Part shown: positions 1 through 5,155 of the stretch, in pieces
Numbering within the stretch: the first letter of the stretch is position 1
How the letters are laid out: every line of letters starts with the position of its first letter
Assembly (NCBI GenBank): GCA_018061385.1
Contig: JAGOUF010000212.1
Span: 1 to 5,155, forward strand
Direction: 5' to 3'
DNA length: 5,155 nt
Source of the DNA: Chitinophagaceae bacterium
GTDB lineage: Bacteria > Bacteroidota > Bacteroidia > Chitinophagales > Chitinophagaceae
The notes under the pieces: model-generated
Database searches by the model: none
Told to the model about the DNA's origin: nothing
What the model saw: only the letters and a program-made list of their open reading frames with translations
Program-made: the position numbers and the translations under genes

Positions 1-2769
1 CGTAATATTAAAATGGCAAAAAGGCTTGATAGTCTTGCACATATTAGAACCATGTTTTTTACAATGGGCGTAGCACATTTATCAGGAGATGGTGGAGTTA
101 TTGAATTACTAAAACAGAAAGGTTTTACCGTTGAACCCGTTTTCTCCTCAAAAAAAATTTCACCAGATAAATATTCTTATGAATCTGTTCAATCAAGTTG
201 GATAACCAACTATGCAAAAGATTCATCCTTTAGTTTTAAAGCTCCAGGTAGTGCAAAACTATTGGCTATGGATATGCCAATTGATATGTACATGTACATG
301 GATTTAGGAACCAATTATGTTTACTATGTGATGAAAAGTGGCATTGCTGCGTCTATTGGCAATAACTACGATTCTATATTAAATAAAATGGTTGATGGCA
401 TGACCGCCAAAACTGGCAAAGTAATTAGTAAGAAAAATATCCTTTTTAAAAATGCCAATGCAATTGAATTATTGTCGAAAAGTGACGATGGCATGTTTAT
501 GAGAACAATTGCTTTTATAAAAAATAAGCAGGCCTACATTATTCTTTTTGGAGCTAAACCAAAAGAAACTTGCTTTACAACAGATGTTGATTATTACTTC
601 AACTCTATTGAAATACTAATAGCCAACCCTACACAAAAAATTACCACCATTAACGATACAACTTATTATTATTCTGCTGTATTTCCGGGTAATGAAATAA
701 AAAATTTAAGCTTGCCAATTGCCATAGAAGAAGATAGGCAATATTGGAATTTTGAAGTAAAAGCTTTTATGGATGAAGACTATAGCAACTTATACATTAT
801 TGCTGCTAAAGAAACCAAGCCTGGCTATTATATACCTAGCGATACTGCATTGTTTACTTTGTTCGAAAATCAACTTAACCAAAAAGAGAAATTCAAAATC
901 ACCCATAAAGGTTTTAGAACTCTTTGTGGTGAAACTGCATTAGAAATTTTAGCAACAGGTTTAACAAAAGATAGTATTCATTTTACAACCACTCATCTAA
1001 TAAAAAATAATAGAGTGTACTCTATTGTTGGAGCAAACCTGACGGAAGACAAGTCTCAAGTTGAAAAATTTATTCAATCATTTAAATTATTAGAAGCAAC
1101 ACCAACTAATTGGCAAACGCATAAAAACGAAATTTTTTCTACTTGGTCGCCAACTAAGTTTAATTATTTCGACACTGTAAATACCAACAACTTCATTAGC
1201 TTCGATAAAGCTACAACAGCAAGCTATCAAGTAAGTTACGAAACCTTAAAGCCTTATCAATATTGGTTATCGGACGCTGCTTATTTAAATGAACAAATTA
1301 AAAATTCGAAAAATAGTGAGGACAGTTTAGTATATAGCAATATATCTAGCACCAATAATGCAATTGTTGCCAATGTTGTTTTGGAATCGCCCATGAAGTA
1401 TAACACAAAAAAATTTAGATTTATTTTACATGCCGATACTTTATTTACCCTTTGTGCAATTTTACCTAAAGAACATTTATTGAATAATAACAACGATGAT
1501 TTTTTTAATCGTTTCGAAATATTGAATAAAGCAACAACTCCAATTTCAATTTTTGAAGATAAAGCAGAGAAGTGGATTACAAATATTCAAAGTACAGATA
1601 GTGCAACAAGAGAACAAGCCTACAATGCTTTTTATAATATTACATTTTATAAAAAACATTTACCCGCTTTACACAATCTCTTTTTTACAAAACATATAGA
1701 AGATGAAAATAGCTATTACTCACTATCTGGTTTAGCCGAAAATGCATTGGTTGATTTAGCCGATAGTAGCACCATTGTATTGCTAAAACAAAACTATAAC
1801 CAACCAAATGGTACGTACAATTTCGATAAAGCTGAAATGGTTAATATGCTTTTTAGAATGAAAAACAATAGTTGGGCTAATACAATTGCTAAAGAACTTT
1901 TATTAAAGCAGCCACCATTAAATGGAAAAATAGAATTACTTACTTATAACCTTAGAGATGTATGTGAAACAGACCCTCAGTTTATTTTAAAACTAATGCC
2001 TTTAAGTAAAGACTCTTTATGGGCTTATGCTTTAGCAGGTGCAGTTAATATTGCTATAGATAGCAATTATATTCCTACAACGCAACTATTGCCTTTTGAA
2101 GAAAATTTTATTAAAGAAACACAAAGAAGATTAAGAATTATTCATCAACTTGATACGTTTAATTTCGAGCCTCAATACTATTGGCTATTTGGTGCTTTAC
2201 AAAGTTTTAATACCAAGGCTTCCAATGCAGTATTACAAACTGCTTTGCAAAACAAGCACTTAGATATTGTTTACGATGCTTCTCATTATTTATTACAGAA
2301 TGATTGGGTTTTACCATCAACAACAATTTACAGATTGGCCGAAAATGATATGTATAGATTGGGCATTTATGAAAAGCTGAAAAATAAAAATCTGCAACAA
2401 TTATTTCCTAAACAATTTGCTACACAAAAAATGTTTGCAAGGTCGTATTTAAAAACCCTTGATGAAGAGGAAGATTATTCTACAGATTCATTAACTTTTA
2501 TTAAAGAAAAAGTGTACGTTTTTAAAGGAAAGAAAACGAAATTTTATTTATACAAAATTTCGTTTGTTGGAGCAACAGAAACATATTTAGCCATTGCAGG
2601 TGGCTTTAATTTAAATGCTTCGAAACTTGATATTGAAAACTATGCTTGTGGAGTATTTTTTGATGAAGCATTTGATGAAGAAAATGTTGATACATTCTTT
2701 CTCAAATTTATTCAACCATTTGAGGAAGATGAAGAAGATGCAGCAGCTACAGTAAATGAAGTAAAATAA
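1..2769 (+). CDS. TraB/GumN-family protein with long repeat-containing C-terminal extension, 5'-partial
   Basis: The frame is open to the first base and the gene starts outside the window. The ATG at 13 is probably internal: bases 1-12 read R-N-I-K, and RNxxM followed by AKRLDSL matches the usual lead-in to the last part of a TraB/GumN domain. Residues are numbered from that ATG. Residues 15-43 hold the family's C-terminal signature, including the GxxH motif G19-V-A-H22, then LSGDGGVIELL and GFTVEPV. TIKI/TraB proteins are predicted or shown metal-dependent hydrolases; the substrate here is unknown. The other ~870 residues are not part of the usual domain. Three divergent copies of a ~130-residue module (about 72-201, 217-360, 377-505) are followed by a mostly helical HEAT/ARM-like stretch (about 515-800), a possible beta-rich segment (about 830-900) and an acidic tail (EEDEEDAAA). 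No membrane segment is visible. The full protein is probably about 1,200 residues and exported, but its N-terminus cannot be seen. Family assignment is confident; function of the extension is unknown. Confidence 0.85.
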   Translation, partial: RNIKMAKRLDSLAHIRTMFFTMGVAHLSGDGGVIELLKQKGFTVEPVFSSKKISPDKYSYESVQSSWITNYAKDSSFSFKAPGSAKLLAMDMPIDMYMYMDLGTNYVYYVMKSGIAASIGNNYDSILNKMVDGMTAKTGKVISKKNILFKNANAIELLSKSDDGMFMRTIAFIKNKQAYIILFGAKPKETCFTTDVDYYFNSIEILIANPTQKITTINDTTYYYSAVFPGNEIKNLSLPIAIEEDRQYWNFEVKAFMDEDYSNLYIIAAKETKPGYYIPSDTALFTLFENQLNQKEKFKITHKGFRTLCGETALEILATGLTKDSIHFTTTHLIKNNRVYSIVGANLTEDKSQVEKFIQSFKLLEATPTNWQTHKNEIFSTWSPTKFNYFDTVNTNNFISFDKATTASYQVSYETLKPYQYWLSDAAYLNEQIKNSKNSEDSLVYSNISSTNNAIVANVVLESPMKYNTKKFRFILHADTLFTLCAILPKEHLLNNNNDDFFNRFEILNKATTPISIFEDKAEKWITNIQSTDSATREQAYNAFYNITFYKKHLPALHNLFFTKHIEDENSYYSLSGLAENALVDLADSSTIVLLKQNYNQPNGTYNFDKAEMVNMLFRMKNNSWANTIAKELLLKQPPLNGKIELLTYNLRDVCETDPQFILKLMPLSKDSLWAYALAGAVNIAIDSNYIPTTQLLPFEENFIKETQRRLRIIHQLDTFNFEPQYYWLFGALQSFNTKASNAVLQTALQNKHLDIVYDASHYLLQNDWVLPSTTIYRLAENDMYRLGIYEKLKNKNLQQLFPKQFATQKMFARSYLKTLDEEEDYSTDSLTFIKEKVYVFKGKKTKFYLYKISFVGATETYLAIAGGFNLNASKLDIENYACGVFFDEAFDEENVDTFFLKFIQPFEEDEEDAAATVNEVK

Positions 2770-2793
2770 CATTGCTTAGAAAACATTGTTATT
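2765..2793. terminator. Possible bidirectional terminator between convergent genes
   Basis: The inverted repeat AATAACATTG / CATTGTTATT has seven base pairs, one T-T mismatch and two more pairs, around a 9-base loop. It spans the 19-base gap between two convergent genes and includes both stop codons (TAA at 2767-2769; the minus-strand TAA at 2789-2791). A short T-run (CTTTTTC) follows on the plus-strand side and only TTT on the minus-strand side. The stem is AT-rich and weak, so the terminator role is inferred mainly from position. Confidence 0.3.
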
Positions 2794-3145
2794 CAGCTTT
2801 TTCGTTGCCTTGTGTTAAACTTTGTATTAGTGTTGAAAAAATTGAAACAATAATACTAAACCACAATGCAGCCCACCAATTTTTTACACTAAAACCAGGT
2901 ACCAAAGTTGCTACCCATTTAATAATAATTATATTAATTACTAGTAAAAATAAACCCAATGTAAAAACAGTTATTGGAATGGTGAGCAATATCAATATTG
3001 GCTTTACAAATGTGTTTAAAAAGCCCAAAACAATTGCTACAAAAATGGCTGTTAATGTACTATCAATATGCACTCCACTTAACAACCAAGATGCAATTAA
3101 AGCAGCAGCAGCAGTAACCAATGTTTTTGTGATAAATTGTTGCAT
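2789..3145 (-). CDS. Phage holin family 4_2-type small membrane protein (DUF360/PF04020-like)
   Basis: This 118-residue, very hydrophobic protein has four likely transmembrane helices at about residues 5-23, 30-50, 54-78 and 91-111. It carries the family hallmarks in order: GFLNTFVKPIL (41-51), LLTIPITVFTLGLF (53-66), LVIN (68-71), LVPGF (81-85) and a tryptophan-containing start to the last helix (NWWAALW). These match the widespread 'phage holin family protein, superfamily IV'. Length is normal for the family. Despite the name, most chromosomal members sit outside prophages and have no shown lytic role; no phage genes are visible here. It lies 25 bases downstream of the M16 gene on the same strand and is probably the last gene of that transcript. 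The start is chosen because MQQFITKTL leads directly into helix 1. The C-terminus is short and polar (QGNEKAE). Confidence 0.85.
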   Translation of the reverse strand: MQQFITKTLVTAAAALIASWLLSGVHIDSTLTAIFVAIVLGFLNTFVKPILILLTIPITVFTLGLFLLVINIIIIKWVATLVPGFSVKNWWAALWFSIIVSIFSTLIQSLTQGNEKAE

Positions 3146-3170
3146 AGTGTTAAGTTTATTTGTTTGAATG

Positions 3171-4451
3171 TTATACTACAGTTAGTTCATAAAAATCTTC
3201 TTTATTCAAATATTTTTTTGCTAGTGCTTGTAACTCTTCGGCACTAATGGTTTTAATTGTTTGAATTGAATTGTAAAAATATTGTTCATTTAAGTTATTC
3301 AAAACATAGTTTTTCCAACGAGCAATAATTTGAAAAGGTCCATCTAAATCGCCCAATAAACTTCCCATCATAAAATTTCTAACCAAGTTCAATTCTTCTT
3401 CTTCTACAATTTCGTTTTGCAAAATTGCCATCTCTTTGTAGGTTTCTGCAATGGTAGCTTCACAAACATCTCTTCCTGCTTCTGTACTAATCATCCAACA
3501 AGTATCGTGAATGTGGTTTTGAATATAAGAGTGAATTCCATAAGTATACCCCTTGTCTTCTCTAATATTACTCATTAATCGGCTACCAAAAAAACCACCA
3601 AAAATGTTATTTAAAATTTGCACTTTAATAAAGTCTGGATCATGTCTATTAGGAAAAGGTCTTGCCAAACGTATTGCACCTTGTACCCCATTCAAATCAT
3701 TTAAAATAAATTGTTTTTTATCTATTGCAGGTGCAACATTGTACTCTATAGAACTAGTGGTAGTTGTATTAAAAGGAAGTTTGCCAAAATTGTTGTTCAG
3801 TTGTTCTTGAATATCTGTTGGCAACTTTCCTGCAACAAAAATCATACACTTACCGTTTGTATAAAATTGCTGGTAAAACTTTACCAACTCCTCTTTTTCT
3901 AAAGCCTCATAATCTAATGTAGATGTGTATTTTCCATAAGGATGATGAAAGCCATACACATATTCATCAATCAAACGATTGGCAACAAAATCGCATTTTT
4001 TTAGGCTTACCTCTAAGCGTTGCTTTTGATTTTTTTTATAAATAGCCAACTCTTCTTCCGGAAAAATGCTCTCTGTAAAAAGCTCCGCAACAACAGGTAA
4101 TAATTTTGATAAATGTTTATTTAATGTGTGCAATGTAACAACTGCAGTTTCGTTGTAACAGCTACGATTTAAGAATGCTCCATGAAACTCAAAATGATCA
4201 TTAATAGCAAAAGCCGATTTGTTTTTTGTGCCATTTTTTAACATGAAGTTGGTTGTACCAGCAACAATGTTTTTATCCTCGTACCAATTGCCTGCATAAA
4301 AAACAAACTCTATAAACAATACATCTTGCGAACCACCATCAACACTATAAACGGGTACGCCATTATCCAACGTAAATTGCTCTGCATGCTTTAATTGTAA
4401 ATCTAAATCTACTGCATCTAATATATTGGGGGCTTGTGTTCTGTTTGTCAT
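3171..4451 (-). CDS. M16B-family peptidase subunit lacking the HXXEH zinc motif (R/Y-type partner)
   Basis: This complete 426-residue protein has the two-domain M16B layout: an N-terminal M16 domain at about 22-165 (LDNGVPVY at 28-35, AGNWYE at 53-58) and a C-terminal M16 domain at about 180-370. Where active enzymes have HXXEH, it reads GTTNFMLKNGT (65-75), with no histidine or glutamate, so it should not bind the catalytic zinc. The C-domain keeps the substrate-binding segment FGSRLMSNIREDKGYTYGI (288-306), with R297 and Y302/Y304 as the likely R/Y motif. In heterodimeric M16B proteases one subunit carries the zinc site and the other the R/Y pair; this protein fits the second role. The natural partner is the M16 gene ending at 4972. 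No signal peptide or membrane helix is seen, so it is probably cytoplasmic. The start has an A-rich leader (AATAAAAA) and an in-frame TAA only one codon upstream, which fixes the N-terminus. Peptide processing is the inferred role; the substrate is unknown. Confidence 0.9.
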   Translation of the reverse strand: MTNRTQAPNILDAVDLDLQLKHAEQFTLDNGVPVYSVDGGSQDVLFIEFVFYAGNWYEDKNIVAGTTNFMLKNGTKNKSAFAINDHFEFHGAFLNRSCYNETAVVTLHTLNKHLSKLLPVVAELFTESIFPEEELAIYKKNQKQRLEVSLKKCDFVANRLIDEYVYGFHHPYGKYTSTLDYEALEKEELVKFYQQFYTNGKCMIFVAGKLPTDIQEQLNNNFGKLPFNTTTTSSIEYNVAPAIDKKQFILNDLNGVQGAIRLARPFPNRHDPDFIKVQILNNIFGGFFGSRLMSNIREDKGYTYGIHSYIQNHIHDTCWMISTEAGRDVCEATIAETYKEMAILQNEIVEEEELNLVRNFMMGSLLGDLDGPFQIIARWKNYVLNNLNEQYFYNSIQTIKTISAEELQALAKKYLNKEDFYELTVV

Positions 4452-4454
4452 TTT

Positions 4455-4529
4455 TTATTTAGTAAAGTCTTTTACAACTTTTATGTTTTCAATTAATCTA
4501 GATTGATGATGAATTGTTATAATAGTTAC
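4455..4529 (-). pseudogene. Orphaned C-terminal segment of the RelE/ParE toxin (-1 frame)
   Basis: In the -1 frame relative to the toxin start, this stretch reads VTIITIHHQSRLIEN, then about ten more residues (IKVVKDFTK) and a TAA at 4455-4457. The pattern of a hydrophobic strand followed by H-H-x-S-R-L is the standard last strand of RelE/ParE-family toxins. It is exactly what is missing from the truncated toxin just upstream. It has no start codon of its own, and a TGA lies in this frame right at the junction. It is therefore a cut-off piece of the same gene, not an independent ORF. Its stop lies 3 bases before the ATG of the M16 gene, so the intact toxin would have been tightly packed against it. 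Confidence 0.8.
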
Positions 4530-4765
4530 AACATCATTTCATAATAATAAATAATACGATAAGCTTTATGCAGTAACTGTCTGAGATTGTTATATCGAGC
4601 TGGAAAAATCTGATTGCCTATTTCGGGATATTTGTTTAGAATAGCAATTCGGTCTTTGATAGCTTGAATAAAGCGTTTTGCATTTACAGCGGAATCATTA
4701 GCAATGTAATCATGAATATTCTTCAAATCCTCCAGAGCAGGTTTAGTATATTTTACTATTGCCAT
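4526..4765 (-). CDS. RelE/ParE-family toxin, C-terminally truncated by a frameshift
   Basis: The readable frame gives 79 residues. The start, KYTKPALEDLKNIHDYIA (5-22), then RFIQAIKDRI (31-40), LNKYPEIGNQI (43-53), LRQLL (61-65) and YRIIYYYE (69-76), follow the ParE_toxin/RelE fold: strand, two helices, then the sheet. Family members usually run about 95-105 residues and end in a strand with HHxSR. Here the frame instead ends in MML and a TAA at 4526-4528. Inserting one A into the AAA run at 4537-4539 (minus-strand GAAATGAT to GAAAATGAT) gives E-N-D-V-V-T-I-I-T-I-H-H-Q-S-R and a ~103-residue product. C-terminal residues matter for activity in studied RelE/ParE relatives, so the truncated form is probably inactive (inference). 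The start overlaps the antitoxin's end by 10 bases, suggesting translational coupling. Whether the ancestral target was ribosome-bound mRNA (RelE-like) or gyrase (ParE-like) cannot be decided. Confidence 0.85.
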   Translation of the reverse strand: MAIVKYTKPALEDLKNIHDYIANDSAVNAKRFIQAIKDRIAILNKYPEIGNQIFPARYNNLRQLLHKAYRIIYYYEMML

Positions 4766-4944
4766 GCATCCATTATTTTATGAGCTTCCTCTTCCGATAC
4801 AACTTCTCCTTTTTTCATTGCTTCTAAACCTTCTTCAATTTTATTCAATAACACAATTTCTTCTAATACTTCGTCAATATCTGTAAACTCATCTTTTGGC
4901 ATTGCCTGTATTGCTTCTATGATTTGTGTTTTTGTAATTGACAT
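4756..4944 (-). CDS. Antitoxin of a RelE/ParE-type toxin-antitoxin pair
   Basis: This 62-residue, acidic, mostly helical protein lies directly upstream of the toxin, with its TAG stop inside the toxin's first codons (10-base overlap). Its C-terminal half, LNKIEEGLEAMKKGEVVSEEEAHKIMDAW (33-61), has the form K-I/V-E-x-G-L ... G-x-V-x-S-x-E-E ... W, which recurs in short antitoxins paired with RelE/ParE toxins in Bacteroidota and cyanobacteria. This part should wrap the toxin. The N-terminal half (TKTQIIEAIQAMPKDEF) shows no obvious ribbon-helix-helix or helix-turn-helix motif, so autoregulation is uncertain. The start is the only ATG giving the complete protein and has an A-rich leader (GAAAAAAGAATAAGTT). 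The gene appears intact, unlike its toxin partner. The antitoxin assignment relies on order, size and the C-terminal pattern. Confidence 0.75.
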   Translation of the reverse strand: MSITKTQIIEAIQAMPKDEFTDIDEVLEEIVLLNKIEEGLEAMKKGEVVSEEEAHKIMDAWQ

Positions 4945-4959
4945 AACTTATTCTTTTTT

Positions 4960-4967
4960 CAAATCTA
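4960..4967 (-). promoter_or_regulatory. Possible Bacteroidota -7 promoter box for the TA pair
   Basis: On the minus strand TAGATTTG fits the Bacteroidota -7 consensus TAnnTTTG. It lies in the 27-base gap between the upstream M16 stop and the antitoxin ATG, leaving a leader of only about 8-10 bases. No clear TTG/TTTG -33 element is found at the expected distance upstream, inside the M16 coding end. It may let the TA cassette be transcribed separately from the peptidase gene, but a chance match is possible in AT-rich DNA. Confidence 0.3.
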
Positions 4968-4971
4968 CAAA

Positions 4972-5155
4972 TTAATTCTTACTATAATAATGTATTGTAC
5001 TACTGTTCTTGTCATCAAATATTTGTTGTGCGTACTGTTGAATGTCTTGTACTGTTACTTCCTGATATTTTGAAAACTCAGTATTCATTAATTCAGCATC
5101 ACCCAATAACTCGTACATAGCTAAACTATTTGCACGACTCATAACACCCATATCT
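4972..5155 (-). CDS. M16-family zinc peptidase, C-terminal end only (gene continues past the right edge)
   Basis: Reading the minus strand inward from the right edge gives 60 residues and a TAA at 4972-4974, with no stop before the edge. The visible part includes MGVMSRANSLAMYELLGDA, then the C-terminal EVTVQDIQQYAQQIF and STIHYYSKN. This resembles the extreme C-terminus of Bacteroidota M16 peptidases: the helix with (S)RANxLAxYELLGDAxxMN, then a helix of the 'vt.edIq.yA.ki' type and a final strand with HYYSK or similar. The zinc-binding HXXEH motif would be in the unseen N-terminal half. It is presumed to be the catalytic subunit because the next M16 gene at 3171-4451 lacks that motif; this is an inference. 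It probably starts the transcript that continues through the TA pair, the second M16 gene and the membrane protein. Confidence 0.8.
   Translation of the reverse strand, partial: DMGVMSRANSLAMYELLGDAELMNTEFSKYQEVTVQDIQQYAQQIFDDKNSSTIHYYSKN

Noticed and set aside
286..300. Repeat ATGTACATGTACATG.
   Set aside because: It encodes M-Y-M-Y-M in the open frame; it is too short to be a meaningful tandem array.
1281..1493. A 70-codon minus-strand frame.
   Set aside because: It is an antisense shadow inside the TraB/GumN extension; the plus-strand frame has consistent repeat structure there.
3102..3114. GCA trinucleotide run, possibly slippage-prone.
   Set aside because: It encodes four alanines in the first helix of the membrane protein; four units is too few to suggest phase variation.
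2789..3145. Prophage lysis cassette, because of the 'holin' family name.
   Set aside because: No endolysin, spanin or structural phage genes are nearby, and this family is common on bacterial chromosomes outside prophages.
2772..3167. A 131-codon plus-strand frame.
   Set aside because: It lies antisense over the clear four-helix membrane protein and has no family-like features.
3553..3902. Two overlapping plus-strand frames of 85 and 63 codons.
   Set aside because: They are antisense to the conserved C-terminal domain of the M16 protein.
4495..4504. Perfect 10-base palindrome AATCTAGATT as a possible operator.
   Set aside because: It falls within the orphaned toxin coding segment (Q-S-R-L), is short and AT-rich, and is not near a promoter-like sequence.
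4526..4545. Programmed -1 ribosomal frameshifting that would join the two toxin parts.
   Set aside because: No canonical slippery heptamer is present (TATGAAATG). In the -1 frame a TGA lies right before the needed AAT codon, so tandem slippage would not pair well. A simple one-base deletion or sequencing error explains it better.

Overview
The window comes from an AT-rich genome (roughly 30-35% G+C by eye). Translation starts have A-rich leaders with no Shine-Dalgarno motif, and one TAnnTTTG-type -7 box is present. These traits and the protein families point to Bacteroidota. The M16B pair looks most like those of Chitinophagaceae/Chitinophagales, but that placement rests on remembered family resemblance, not a search. 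No RNA genes, CRISPR arrays or insertion sequences were seen, and no gene-free stretch exceeds 75 bases.

Region 1 (1-2769, plus strand) is one very long reading frame open to the left edge. Its first ~43 residues are the C-terminal end of a TraB/GumN (TIKI-like) domain, so the gene begins outside the window and the ATG at 13 is internal. After it come three divergent tandem copies of a ~130-residue module, a helical-repeat-like region and an acidic tail.

Region 2 (2789-5155, minus strand) is a compact co-directional gene string, read right to left. It holds the C-terminal end of an M16 peptidase (4972 to beyond the edge), a 62-residue antitoxin (4756-4944), a RelE/ParE-family toxin (4526-4765), a second M16 protein lacking the zinc motif (3171-4451) and a four-helix membrane protein of the 'phage holin family 4_2' (2789-3145). 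The two M16 genes look like the two halves of a heterodimeric M16B protease, one presumably carrying the zinc site and the other the R/Y substrate-binding motif. The toxin-antitoxin (TA) cassette sits between them.

The most notable point is that the toxin frame stops early at 79 residues, while its missing C-terminal strand (VTIITIHHQSR...) lies immediately downstream in the -1 frame. Restoring one A in an AAA run rebuilds a ~103-residue toxin that ends 3 bases before the second M16 start. The toxin is therefore a fresh pseudogene, a phase-variable allele or an assembly error. Regions 1 and 2 converge on a 19-base gap spanned by an AT-rich inverted repeat that includes both stop codons.
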